A stretch of DNA of 64,000 nucleotides from Streptomyces spectabilis (GTDB lineage: Bacteria; Actinomycetota; Actinomycetes; Streptomycetales; Streptomycetaceae): assembly GCF_008704795.1 (NCBI RefSeq), contig NZ_CP023690.1, positions 4,040,501 to 4,104,500 on the forward strand, given 5' to 3'. The position numbers and the translations under genes were made by a program. The first letter of the stretch is position 1. Every line of letters starts with the position of its first letter. Below are positions 17,157 through 25,934 of the stretch, in pieces. The notes under the pieces were generated by a model, which did no database searches, was not told where the DNA came from, and was given only the letters and a program-made list of their open reading frames with translations.

Positions 17157-18263
17157 TTACTTCTCCTGCTGCTTGCGCCAGCGAATTCCGGCCTCAAGGA
17201 AGCCGTCGATCTCGCCGTTGAACACCGCTTCCGGGTTACCGACTTCGTGCTCCGTACGCAGGTCCTTCACCATCTGGTACGGGTGCAGGACGTACGAACG
17301 CATCTGGTTGCCCCAGGAGTTTCCGCCATCGCCCTTGAGGGCGTTCATCTTCTCCTGCTCCTCCTGGCGGCGGCGCTCGAGCAGCTTCGCCTGGAGGACG
17401 TTCATCGCGGTCGCCTTGTTCTGGATCTGCGAGCGCTCGTTCTGACAGGAGACGACGATGCCGGTGGGGAGGTGGGTCAGGCGGACCGCGGAGTCCGTCG
17501 TGTTGACGCCCTGGCCGCCGGGGCCCGAGGAGCGGTACACGTCGACGCGCAGCTCGCTCTCGTCGATCTCGATGTGGTCGGTCTGCTCGACCACGGGCAG
17601 GATCTCGACGCCCGCGAAGGACGTCTGACGGCGGCCCTGGTTGTCGAACGGCGAGATGCGCACCAGGCGGTGCGTGCCCTGCTCCACGGAGAGCGTGCCG
17701 TACGCGTACGGCGCCTGGACCGCGAAGGTGGTCGACTTGATGCCGGCCTCTTCCGCGTACGACGTCTCGTACAGCTCCGTCTTGTAGCCGTGGCGCTCCG
17801 CCCAGCGCAGGTACATGCGCTGGAGCTTCTCGGCGAAGTCGGAGGCGTCGACGCCGCCGGCCTCCGCGCGGATGGTCACGACGGCCTCGCGCGAGTCGTA
17901 CTCACCGGAGAGGAGGGTGCGGACCTCCATCTCGTCCAGCGCCTTCTTGACCGCCGTGAGCTCCGACTCGGCCTCCGCGCGGGTGTCCGGGTCGTCCTCC
18001 TCCTCGGCCATCTCGAAGAGCACGCCCAGGTCGTCGATGCGCCCGCGCAGGGTCTCCGCCTTGCGCACCTCCGCCTGGAGGTGGCTCAGCTTGCTGGTGA
18101 TCTTCTGCGCTTCGTCCGGGTCGTCCCAGAGGGACGGCGCGGCCGCCTGCTCCTCGAGCACGGCGATGTCTGCCCTCAGCTTGTCGAGGTCCAGGACGGC
18201 CTCGATCGACTCCATGGTCGAGGAGAGGGACTTGAGCTCTTCGGATACGTCGACGACTGCCAC
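17157..18263 (-). CDS. prfB: Peptide chain release factor 2
   Basis: 368 residues from the GTG at 18263 ([12 protein letters not shown], the usual Streptomyces N-terminus). It recognises UGA/UAA: the codon-reading SPF tripeptide is present in [10 protein letters not shown], and the hydrolysis motif GGQ in [11 protein letters not shown]. The frame is uninterrupted, so there is no programmed +1 frameshift at an internal UGA as in E. coli prfB. Neighbours are the sortase substrate downstream and the pkaB-like kinase upstream, as in S. coelicolor. Confidence 0.97.
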   Translation of the reverse strand: MAVVDVSEELKSLSSTMESIEAVLDLDKLRADIAVLEEQAAAPSLWDDPDEAQKITSKLSHLQAEVRKAETLRGRIDDLGVLFEMAEEEDDPDTRAEAESELTAVKKALDEMEVRTLLSGEYDSREAVVTIRAEAGGVDASDFAEKLQRMYLRWAERHGYKTELYETSYAEEAGIKSTTFAVQAPYAYGTLSVEQGTHRLVRISPFDNQGRRQTSFAGVEILPVVEQTDHIEIDESELRVDVYRSSGPGGQGVNTTDSAVRLTHLPTGIVVSCQNERSQIQNKATAMNVLQAKLLERRRQEEQEKMNALKGDGGNSWGNQMRSYVLHPYQMVKDLRTEHEVGNPEAVFNGEIDGFLEAGIRWRKQQEK

Positions 18264-18361
18264 GACACCAGCGTAACGGCTGCGGCTGTCGTCCCTCCCC
18301 CCATGGGGCCGGGGAGCCCCTGCGCCGGGCCCCATGGGGATGCTCCCCGCCCTCCCACCCG

Positions 18362-20179
18362 TCACGGCCCGGCTTCGCGGGCCCGGCCCCGACGCGGAGC
18401 GCTGCGGCTGATCCTTTCGCCGTCCCGCCGCTGCCGCGGCGGGTTTCTCCCACCCGCCCACCCGAAACTCCCCGGCTTCGCGGGCGCGGGTCCGGCGCGG
18501 GGCGCTGCGGCCTGGGGCTTTCCGGTTCGGTGGGGGCGGGTGGGTGGGACTGGGCCGGGGGTGGGACGAGGGTCACGCGGAGCGTGCTCGGCTGCGCCCG
18601 GTGCGAGGCCCGCTACAGGCCGGGAGCAACGCTGCCGCTGTGGTGGTTCGCTGCCTGGGGCCAGTGAGGGCGGGTGGGTGGGACTGCGGCGTGGGGGGGC
18701 GGGGCTCTGCGGTGCCTGGAGGCTGGGGCCGGTGCGCGGTTCCGGGGCCGGGGAGGGCTCCGCGAGTACATGGTTGGGGCGGGTGGGTGGGTCCGGGCCG
18801 GGGGTGGGGCGGGGTTCCTGCGGAGCGTGCTCGGCTGGTGGGGCTCTGCGGTGCGGCTGGGGTGCCGCCTCGGTGCCGTGGCCCCGGGGGCACCCGGCTG
18901 GGGCCAGGCCAGGGCCGAGCCGGGCCGACGTAAAGCCAGGGCCGGGGCTAGGGGGCCGGGGGGGCTGTTGTTTGGGGGGTGGTGGGGGTGGGGGGTCGTC
19001 CGTGGTGGCGTACCAGGCGCCTGCGCCTATCGCGGCGGCCAGCGCCGCCCCCGCCGCCCCCAGGGCGATCCGGCGCCGCCGCGTCGTGGAGCGGTGGCGG
19101 GCCGAGCCGGGCCGGGCAGTGCCGGTGGCGCGGGGGACCCGGGCGGTGCCCAGGGCGCCGCCCGCCAGCTCCTCGGGGCCGGGGACGCGCATGGAGGTGT
19201 GGGTGTCGCGGTTGGCGTCGGCGGAGGTGGCGCCGGGGACCAGGGGGACCGCGCCGCGCCGCGGGGCGCGCGGCCGGGGCTCCTGCGGGGGCTCCTCGCG
19301 CGCGTCCGCCTCCTGCGCCTCCGCGTCCGGCTCGTCGACCTCCAGGGGCGGGATGCCCGCGAGCAGCGGCAGCTGCTCGCGCAGCCGGGCCGCCAGCTCG
19401 GAGGCGCGCAGCCGGGACGCGGGTGCCTTGGCCAGGCACTGGACCATGAGCTGCCAGAGCTCTTCGGGGATGCCGGGCAGGGGGACGACGGTCTCGGTGA
19501 CGTGGCGGCGCAGGACCGCGCCGGGGTGGCCGCCGCCGAAGGGCGTGAAGCCCGCGAGCAGCTCGTAGAGGACGGTCGCGAGGGCGTAGATGTCGACGGC
19601 CGCGCGCGGGGGCAGGCCCTCGATGATCTCGGGCGCCAGATAGTCCGGCGTACCGATGATCTTCGTGGCGCGGGTCCGGCGCGGGGTGTCGATGAGTTTG
19701 GCGACGCCGAAGTCCGTCAGGAGGGCCGGGTGGGCACCGCCGGGGCCGAGGGGGCCCTGCATGTCCAGGAGTACGTTCTCGGGCTTGACGTCGCGGTGCA
19801 CGATGCCGGCGGCGTGCGCGGCGGCCAGGGCGTCGGCGACGTCCGCGACGATGGCGACGGCGGCCTCGGGGGCGAGGCGGCGCTCGCGCTCCAGTCGGGT
19901 GCGCAGGTCCGTGCCGCGGACGAGGTCCATGACGAGCGCGAGGTCGTTGCCGTCGACCACCAGGTCGTGGACGCCCACCACGCGCGCGTGGTCGAGGCTC
20001 AGCAGGGCCGTGCGCTCCTGGACGAAGCGCCCGACGAGCTCCTGGTCGGAGGCCAGGTCCTCGCGCAACAGCTTGATGGCGACGGGCCCCTCGGGCCCCT
20101 CGCCGAGCCACACCGTGCCGGCGCTGCCACGGCCCAGGATCTGATGGGCGGTGTACCGGCTGCCGATCTTGCGTGCCAA
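18362..20179 (-). CDS. pkaB: Ser/Thr protein kinase, PkaB-like, with unusual C-terminal extension
   Basis: 605 residues from a TTG start (20179) with AGGAG 7-8 nt upstream. The Hanks-type kinase domain (8-270) is complete: GRGSAGTVW loop, Lys36, HRD (128-130) and DFG (156-158). A linker leads to a basic RRRR stop-transfer and one helix (about 371-391). PkaB of S. coelicolor, as I recall, is about 417 residues. Here some 190 extra residues follow, all Pro/Arg/Gly with internal repeats and no fold, encoded by G-rich repeat DNA shared with 33.1 kb. I infer stop-codon loss or a frameshift that opened the former intergenic DNA. Signalling through phosphorylation of Ser/Thr targets; substrates unknown. 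Confidence 0.82.
   Translation of the reverse strand: MARKIGSRYTAHQILGRGSAGTVWLGEGPEGPVAIKLLREDLASDQELVGRFVQERTALLSLDHARVVGVHDLVVDGNDLALVMDLVRGTDLRTRLERERRLAPEAAVAIVADVADALAAAHAAGIVHRDVKPENVLLDMQGPLGPGGAHPALLTDFGVAKLIDTPRRTRATKIIGTPDYLAPEIIEGLPPRAAVDIYALATVLYELLAGFTPFGGGHPGAVLRRHVTETVVPLPGIPEELWQLMVQCLAKAPASRLRASELAARLREQLPLLAGIPPLEVDEPDAEAQEADAREEPPQEPRPRAPRRGAVPLVPGATSADANRDTHTSMRVPGPEELAGGALGTARVPRATGTARPGSARHRSTTRRRRIALGAAGAALAAAIGAGAWYATTDDPPPPPPPKQQPPRPPSPGPGFTSARLGPGLAPAGCPRGHGTEAAPQPHRRAPPAEHAPQEPRPTPGPDPPTRPNHVLAEPSPAPEPRTGPSLQAPQSPAPPRRSPTHPPSLAPGSEPPQRQRCSRPVAGLAPGAAEHAPRDPRPTPGPVPPTRPHRTGKPQAAAPRAGPAPAKPGSFGWAGGRNPPRQRRDGERISRSAPRRGRAREAGP
18387..18510 (-). repeat. Dispersed G-rich repeat, copy 1 (inside the kinase 3' end)
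   Basis: Read on the minus strand: module CCGCAGCGCcCCGCGcCGG (18510-18492), about 23 nt of spacer, then GTTTCGGGTGGGCGGGTGGG running into AAACCCGCCGCGG and a GCGGCGG end (18468-18425). A second CGCAGCGCTCCGCGTCGGGG module lies at 18407-18387. The same order and spacing recurs on the plus strand at 33111-33198. Confidence 0.7.
18536..18837. repeat. Degenerate duplicated G-rich units
   Basis: Two copies of a GGGTGGGTGGG...CCGGGGGTGGG unit, each ending in the identical 18-mer GCGGAGCGTGCTCGGCTG (18577-18594 and 18820-18837). They encode the repeated PTPGPxPPTRP peptides of the kinase extension. Confidence 0.65.
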
Positions 20180-20346
20180 GACTGCTCCTACGGATGTGTG
20201 TTGGCGTCAAAAGTACGCGTCCGTGACGCCAACCTTCACTCCGGGAGCGGAAATCACCCCTCAGATGTCGACAAATCCCCTAGGTCGTGAGGATGTTGCC
20301 GCACCGGGGTCCGGACCGCGGCCCGTACCGGGGTCCAGGACCACCC

Positions 20347-21960
20347 TCATCCGTTGATCTTCGAGCTCCACTCCGAGACCTTGTTCCAGACGTCCTGGAG
20401 CTGGTCCCAGTACCCCTTGGTGGTCCCGATCCAGTCCTGGATCGGGCTCAGCTCCCAGACCAGCCAGCTCGCGACGAACAGGATGACGAGGACGACCAGG
20501 CAGCCCTTGAGGCAGCCGAGGCCCGGGATCTTCGTCGGGTTCGCGCCGCGCTGGCGGCGCTGCCGGGGCGGCTCGGGCTGGGGCGGCTGCGGCTGCTGGG
20601 GCGCGGGGGGCGCGTACGGCTGCGGCTGCTGCGGCGCGTAGGGCTGGGGCTGGTGCTGCGGCGCGTACTGCTGCTGCGGCGGGTACGGCTGCGGCTGGTG
20701 CTGCGGGGCGTACGGCTGCGGCTGCGGCGGTCGCTGCTGCTGAGGGCGGGCGACCTGGCGCTGCGGACGGCGGCGCAGCGGGTCCTGGCTGGGGTCCAGG
20801 TGCTGCACCTGCGTCTGGTCGTTGCGGTCGCGGGCGGCGCGCATCTGGCTCTGCCAGGGGTGCGGGTCGTCCGGGCCCTGGCCGGGACCCACGGGGGGCA
20901 TGACGGCCGTGGGGTCGGCGCCCTGGGGCCCGCCGGTGTGCGGCATGACGCTGGTGGCCGCGGCCGGGTCGAAGCCGCCCGGGGCGCCGGTGTGCGGCAG
21001 GACCTGGGTGGGGTCGGCCGCGCCGGGGCTGTCCGGCACCGGCGCGGGCGCCGGGTCGGGCGCGAGCAGCGCGGCGACGCCCTCGGCGGCGGCGATCTGC
21101 GCGGCGGAGGCGTGCACGCCGATGCCGTCGGCGACGGTGCGCAGGGCGCGCGCCAGGTTCTCGGCGCTGGGGCGGCGGTCCGGGTCCTTGCTCAGGCAGC
21201 GCTCGATGACCGTCCACAGGGGGTCGGGGACGGTGGAGGGGCGGCGCGGCTCGGCGCTCAGGTGCTGGTGCAGGACTTCGAGAGCGGAGCCGCCGGCGAA
21301 CGGCGGGCGGCCGGTGACCAGCTCGTACAGCAGGATGCCGGCCCCGTAGATGTCGACCGCGCTGGTCTGCGGGCGGCCCTCGGCGGACTCGGGCGCGACG
21401 TACGCGGGCGTGCCGACGAACTCCTGGGTGCGGGTGAGGCCCGGGGAGTCGGCGAGGCGGGCGATGCCGAAGTCCGTGAGCATCGGGTGCATGCCGTTGG
21501 CGTCCTGCTTGACCAGGACGTTCGCGGGCTTGAGGTCGCGGTGGACCACGCCGTCGGCGTGGCTCGCGGCCAGCGCGTCGGCGATCTGCGCGGTGAGCAG
21601 GGCGGCGGCGGCCGGGGTGAACGGGCCGTTCTCGCGCAGGTACTTGTGCAGGTCCGGACCCTCGATCAGGTCCATGACCAGGGCGAGCAGATCGCCCTCG
21701 ACGACGAGGTCGCGGGTGCGGACGATGTTCGGGTGCGTCAGGCGGAGCAGGACGGAGCGCTCCCTGAGGAAGCGCATCACGACGTCCGCGTCGTTCGCGA
21801 GCTCCTCCTTGAGGACCTTGATCGCGACGGTCTCGCCGGGCTGGCCGGGCACGGCCGCCTCGGCACCCGCGGTCTCCCGCTGGCGGGCTCGCCAGACGGT
21901 GCCCGTGGCGCCGCGCCCGAGCGGCTCCTCGAGCAGGTACTTGCTGCCTACCGGCCGCAC
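20347..21960 (-). CDS. pkaA: Ser/Thr protein kinase, PkaA-like, membrane-anchored
   Basis: 537 residues from the GTG at 21960 with AGGGAG eight bases upstream (S. coelicolor PkaA is similar in length). Kinase domain about 8-275 with GRGATGTVW, Lys48, HRD (140-142) and DFG (163-165). A long cytoplasmic linker is rich in Pro/Gln, with PQPYAPQ-type repeats. One C-terminal helix (about 487-507, LKGCLVVLVILFVASWLVW) is followed by a short amphipathic external tail. Unlike PknB there are no PASTA repeats. It lies upstream of the pkaB-like gene on the same strand, with about 170 nt between. Confidence 0.88.
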   Translation of the reverse strand: MRPVGSKYLLEEPLGRGATGTVWRARQRETAGAEAAVPGQPGETVAIKVLKEELANDADVVMRFLRERSVLLRLTHPNIVRTRDLVVEGDLLALVMDLIEGPDLHKYLRENGPFTPAAAALLTAQIADALAASHADGVVHRDLKPANVLVKQDANGMHPMLTDFGIARLADSPGLTRTQEFVGTPAYVAPESAEGRPQTSAVDIYGAGILLYELVTGRPPFAGGSALEVLHQHLSAEPRRPSTVPDPLWTVIERCLSKDPDRRPSAENLARALRTVADGIGVHASAAQIAAAEGVAALLAPDPAPAPVPDSPGAADPTQVLPHTGAPGGFDPAAATSVMPHTGGPQGADPTAVMPPVGPGQGPDDPHPWQSQMRAARDRNDQTQVQHLDPSQDPLRRRPQRQVARPQQQRPPQPQPYAPQHQPQPYPPQQQYAPQHQPQPYAPQQPQPYAPPAPQQPQPPQPEPPRQRRQRGANPTKIPGLGCLKGCLVVLVILFVASWLVWELSPIQDWIGTTKGYWDQLQDVWNKVSEWSSKING

Positions 21961-22486
21961 GTCATGCGCTCCCTGCTGGATCGGTCTGGATCTGTGGTCC
22001 TTGGGCTCCCGGTGACCCGGGGATCCCGGTCGGCCCTCGCCGCGCTGGGCGTTCCGACCCACTGTAGTGCCGCCGGACGGGGCACCGGACGACGATCTTG
22101 CCAGTGGCCGCCGCCCGTGCGGACCTTTGTTCGCAGGGAAGACGCGCTACCAGGGCCGTTGGTTGCCGACGGCCTCGGACCGGGGTTCGAAAGGGGCTCG
22201 CAGCAGGGTTCCGCAACGGCTCGGCAGGGGCTCGGCAGGGGGGCCTGCCGGAGGTTCCGTGCTCATGGGGTGACGATTTTCCTTCTGGCCCGCTTCCCGC
22301 ACTTTTCCGGGCACGTTTCCGTACAGAGGCGACCAATCAAGATCACTTACGGGTGGGGGACGGGCGTGTTGTCAGTGGCAGGTGCGAGGATGCTTCCGTA
22401 CTGGCCGACGTGCCCGTGTGCGGTGGGGGGAATCACAGCGCGAGTCCCCGTGCCGGGCGCCCAGCGCAGAAGGGACCGCTGACGGC
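21961..22486. other. 526-bp divergent intergenic region, pkaA / FHA-FtsK gene
   Basis: Must contain promoters for both genes. Visible structure: a tandem 11-bp duplication CTCGGCAGGGG (22220-22241) overlapping an inverted CGGCAGG/CCTGCCG pair (22233-22250). The segment from about 22260 to 22380 is the least G+C-rich part and the likeliest promoter area for the rightward gene. I see no convincing -35/-10 pair and no gene. Confidence 0.4.
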
Positions 22487-25400
22487 ATGCAGATCCGGCT
22501 GACCGTCCTCGGGCCGCGTGGCGGCCAGACCGAGCCGGGGGGACGCCCCGCGGCCGCCTGTGACGTGCTGGTCACCGCGCCCGCCGGGACGGCGCTCGCC
22601 GCCGTGGCCTCCGGCCTCGCCGCCGCCGTCGCCGCGGGCGAGGGACCCGCCGTCCTCTACGCGGAGTCGGAGCGGCTCGACCTCCAGCGCTGCACGCTCG
22701 GCGAGCCCCCGCTGGTCGACGGTGCGGTGCTGTGCGTGGGCACCCCCGCGGAGCCGGGCCCCGAGCTCGCGGACGCCGCCGCCCAGCTCCATGTCGTCGC
22801 CGGTCCGGACGCGGGCGGCGTGCACCTGCTGCACGGCGGCCAGATCCGCGTCGGCCGCTCCGCGCAGGCCGACGTGCCCCTGGACGACCCGGACGTGTCC
22901 CGGCTGCACTGCGCGGTCACGCTCGCCCCGGACGGCCGGGTCACGGTCGAGGACCTCGGCTCGACGAACGGCACGGCGGTGGACGGCCGCGCGCTCACCG
23001 ACCGGCCGGTGCGGCTCGCCTCCGGCTCGCTCCTGCGCATCGGCGAGTCCGTGCTCCGCCTGACCACCGGCAGCGGCATGGGCGGCGTGCTCGACACCGC
23101 GGCGGACGGCGAGGGCCACGTGCGCGTGCGCGTCGCCGGGGAAGGTGCGGTGGGCGGCGCGACCGTGGCCGGCACGGGGGCCGTCGGGGGCGCGTGGGGC
23201 ACCAGGGCCGCGGAGGGCTCCGGGGCGCCCGGCCTCCCGGCCGCGCCGGGTGCGCACGCCGCGCCCGCGTCCCCCGGCTCCCCGGCCCCGCCCGCTTCGT
23301 ACGACTCCCCCGCCCGGCCCGCCGCCTCCGGGGACGGTGTGACGCAGCATGCCTATGGCACGGCCGAGTGGGGCGCTTCCGGAGGCAGCGGGGGCGCGGA
23401 GTCCCCCGTGGTGCCCCGGCAGGGCGGAGCGCCCGAGGCCGAGCGGAGCCGGACCGGCACCCCCGCGCGCGGGACGCCCCTGCCGCGCGGCCTGCGCAAG
23501 CGGGGCGGCCTCTCCGCCTGGGCCCGGCGGCTGACCGGCGGCCGCGGCGACGAGACGGCACGCGAGCACGGGGCGTACGACGAGGCGTACGACGGCCCGG
23601 AAGGCCCCGGGGCGTACGAGGACTGGAGCGACGCCGGGCCGCTCCCGGAGTCCGTGCCCGAGGTGTGGCCCGACGCGGCGGCGCTGCTCCTGACGGCGCT
23701 CGGGCCCGGGACGCGGCTGTGGGAGCGCGGGCCCGAGCACCCGGAAGCGCTCGCGGTGCGCCTCGGCACGGTCGACCGGGCGGCGCCCGGGCAGAGCGCG
23801 CTGCTGCCCGCCGTGCCGGTGACGGTGAGCCTCCGGGAGACGGGGGCGCTCGGTCTCGCCGGGCCGCGCGAGCGGCTCGCGGGCCTCGCCCGTTCGGTGC
23901 TCGCGCAGCTGGCCGCGCTGCACGCCCCCACGGACCTGGAGATCGTGCTGATCAGCACGGACCGCGCGCGGACGCCGGGCGAGCGGGCCGCGGAGTGGGC
24001 CTGGCTCGGCTGGCTGCCGCATCTGCGGCCCGCGCACGGCCAGGACTGCCGACTGCTGCTCGCGTACGACCGCGAGCAGGCGGCGGCGCGCACGGCCGAG
24101 CTGCTGCGCCGCCTGGACGAGCCGGAGACGGCCGCGGCGGGGCCCGGCGACGCGGAGCCGCAGGAGGCGCGGGGCCCGGCGGTGTCCGGGCCGCGCACGG
24201 TCGTGGTCGTCGACGGCGACCCCGGTTCCGCCGCGCTGCGGGAGGCCGCCGTGCGGCTCGCGCGGGACGGCGGCAGGGCCGGGATCCACGTCGTGTGCCT
24301 GGCCGAGACCGCCGCGGCCTCGCCCGCGTCGCCGGTGACGGAGACGTATGAGGCGGCGTGCTCGGTGTCGCCCGCCTTCCGCGCCTGCGGGGCGGTCGCG
24401 CTGCTCAGCGGTGACGTGGCGACGGCCCTGCGGGTGCTGCGCGCGGCAGACGGACAGCCCGCGGGGCACGGCACGGTCGCCGTGGTGGACGCCGTCTCCG
24501 CGGCCTGGGCGCAGCGCTTCGCGCGGGCGCTCGCCCCGCTGCGGCCGGACGGCACGGGCGGCGGGCACGCGCGCGTGGCGGCGCCGCTGCCGCAAGCCGC
24601 GCGGCTCCTGGACGAGTTGGGTCTCGCCCGGGCCACGCCCGCCTCCCTGATGGCGCGGTGGGCGGCCGCGGGGGACGACGCGGGTGCCCTCGGCGGGCGG
24701 GCCTGGGCGGTGCTCGGCGCGGGCGCGCGCGGGCCCGTCGTGGTGGACCTCGCCGCGGACGGCCCGCACCTGCTGGTGGCGGGGCCGCCCGGCAGCGGGC
24801 GCACGGAGCTGCTGCGGTCCGTCGCCGCGTCCCTCGCCGCCGCCGAGCGGCCCGACCGGCTCGGTGTCGTCCTCGTGGACGGCGGGGTCGACGGGCGGGA
24901 CGGCGGCGCGGCGGGCGGCACCGGTGGCGGCGAGCGGCCCGGCGAAGGGCTGCGGGCCTGCACGGACCTCCCCCACGTCGGTACGCACCTGGCCGCCAAC
25001 GACCCCGTGCGGATGCGGGAGTTCGCCCAGTCCCTCACCGCGGAGCTGAAGCGGCGCGCCGAGCTGCTCGGGCGGCAGGGGTTCGCCGAGTGGCACACGG
25101 GGCGGGCCGTGGCCGGGCGGATCGTGGCGCCTCGGGGAGCGCCGGACGCCGAGGCAGGCGGGACCGTCGGAGCCGCCGGGGCCGGGGACATCGAGGTGCC
25201 GAGCAGCGCGACGCTGCGGCTGCGGCCGCCCGGGGCCGTGGCGCGGCCCGAGCCGGGTCCGCCGCTCGCGCGGCTCGTCGTGGTCGTCGACGACTACGAC
25301 TCCTTGCTCGCGCCCGCGCTCGGGTCGCCGGGGCGGCCCGCCGCCGGATCCGTCGTACGGGCCCTTGACGCGGTGGCGCGGGACGGGGAGCGGCTCGGGG

Positions 25401-25774
25401 TGCATCTGGTGGCCGCCGTGCGGGGTGCCGAGCGCGTGGCCGAGACGGAGGTGGGGCGGCGGGCCGGGCTCCGGGTCACGTTGGACGCGCCGGGCGGCGA
25501 GGTGGAGGACGCGGCGCCCGGGCGGGGGGTGTTGGGCGGTGCCGACGGTCGGGTGACCGCGTTCCAGGCGGGGCGGGTCACGGGACGCATCCCCCGTACG
25601 GCGACCCTGCGACCCACCGTGGTCCCCCTGGAGTGGGACCGCATGGGCGATCCCCCCACCCGCCGCCCCGTCCGCGAACTGGGCAACGGACCCACGGATC
25701 TGGCCCTCCTGGCCAGCGCCCTCGACCGCGCGGCCCGCGAGGTCTCGGCCGACCAGGTGCCGTCCCTGCTGTGA
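22487..25774 (+). CDS. FHA domain protein with FtsK/SpoIIIE-type ATPase domains
   Basis: 1095 residues from the ATG at 22487. An N-terminal ubiquitin-like segment is followed by an FHA domain (about 100-185: RVGRS, SRLHC, LGSTNGT), which binds phospho-threonine. A low-complexity linker (about 205-400) leads to two FtsK/SpoIIIE-like domains. The second has a P-loop GPPGSGRTEL (near 765-773) with Arg where Walker A normally has Lys, and a Walker-B-like VVVVDDYDSL (near 927-937). Next to two Ser/Thr kinases, it is a natural reader of their phosphorylation. Similar proteins drive WXG100 secretion, but no WXG100 or EccB-type gene is here, so the secretion role is only inferred. Confidence 0.8.
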   Translation: MQIRLTVLGPRGGQTEPGGRPAAACDVLVTAPAGTALAAVASGLAAAVAAGEGPAVLYAESERLDLQRCTLGEPPLVDGAVLCVGTPAEPGPELADAAAQLHVVAGPDAGGVHLLHGGQIRVGRSAQADVPLDDPDVSRLHCAVTLAPDGRVTVEDLGSTNGTAVDGRALTDRPVRLASGSLLRIGESVLRLTTGSGMGGVLDTAADGEGHVRVRVAGEGAVGGATVAGTGAVGGAWGTRAAEGSGAPGLPAAPGAHAAPASPGSPAPPASYDSPARPAASGDGVTQHAYGTAEWGASGGSGGAESPVVPRQGGAPEAERSRTGTPARGTPLPRGLRKRGGLSAWARRLTGGRGDETAREHGAYDEAYDGPEGPGAYEDWSDAGPLPESVPEVWPDAAALLLTALGPGTRLWERGPEHPEALAVRLGTVDRAAPGQSALLPAVPVTVSLRETGALGLAGPRERLAGLARSVLAQLAALHAPTDLEIVLISTDRARTPGERAAEWAWLGWLPHLRPAHGQDCRLLLAYDREQAAARTAELLRRLDEPETAAAGPGDAEPQEARGPAVSGPRTVVVVDGDPGSAALREAAVRLARDGGRAGIHVVCLAETAAASPASPVTETYEAACSVSPAFRACGAVALLSGDVATALRVLRAADGQPAGHGTVAVVDAVSAAWAQRFARALAPLRPDGTGGGHARVAAPLPQAARLLDELGLARATPASLMARWAAAGDDAGALGGRAWAVLGAGARGPVVVDLAADGPHLLVAGPPGSGRTELLRSVAASLAAAERPDRLGVVLVDGGVDGRDGGAAGGTGGGERPGEGLRACTDLPHVGTHLAANDPVRMREFAQSLTAELKRRAELLGRQGFAEWHTGRAVAGRIVAPRGAPDAEAGGTVGAAGAGDIEVPSSATLRLRPPGAVARPEPGPPLARLVVVVDDYDSLLAPALGSPGRPAAGSVVRALDAVARDGERLGVHLVAAVRGAERVAETEVGRRAGLRVTLDAPGGEVEDAAPGRGVLGGADGRVTAFQAGRVTGRIPRTATLRPTVVPLEWDRMGDPPTRRPVRELGNGPTDLALLASALDRAAREVSADQVPSLL

Positions 25775-25865
25775 CACCGGGGCCGGGGCGTTGCGGGCGG
25801 GTGGGCAGAAGCGGACGGACCGTCACAACGGCATCACGATCGGCGACTTGACAGCGTAGGCCGTC

Positions 25866-25894
25866 TTGCCGCCCCACGCCCCCGGGCGTAGACA
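25866..25894 (+). promoter_or_regulatory. Candidate sigma-70-type promoter of the sugar ABC operon
   Basis: TTGCCG (25866-25871) and TAGACA (25889-25894) are separated by 17 nt and lie 41 nt upstream of the ATG at 25935. A better -35 (TTGACA, 25848) has no -10 at proper distance. Confidence 0.4.
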
Positions 25895-25934
25895 GGCCGG
25901 AACGGGACTGTCAGGGGAAGAGAACGGGGCAGTG

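Noticed and set aside
16949..17197. Small open frame between the surface-protein gene and prfB
   Set aside because: It runs through the prfB terminator hairpin and has no ribosome-binding site or Streptomyces codon bias.
17157..18263. Programmed frameshift in prfB
   Set aside because: The reading frame is continuous from the GTG to the stop, with no in-frame UGA near codon 25.
18536..18960. Possible CRISPR or microsatellite array
   Set aside because: Copies are degenerate, unevenly spaced and not separated by unique spacers; no cas genes.
22487..25774. Type VII secretion (ESX) locus
   Set aside because: No WXG100 protein, EccB, EccD or mycosin gene in the surrounding 30 kb; only the FtsK-like ATPase domain suggests it.
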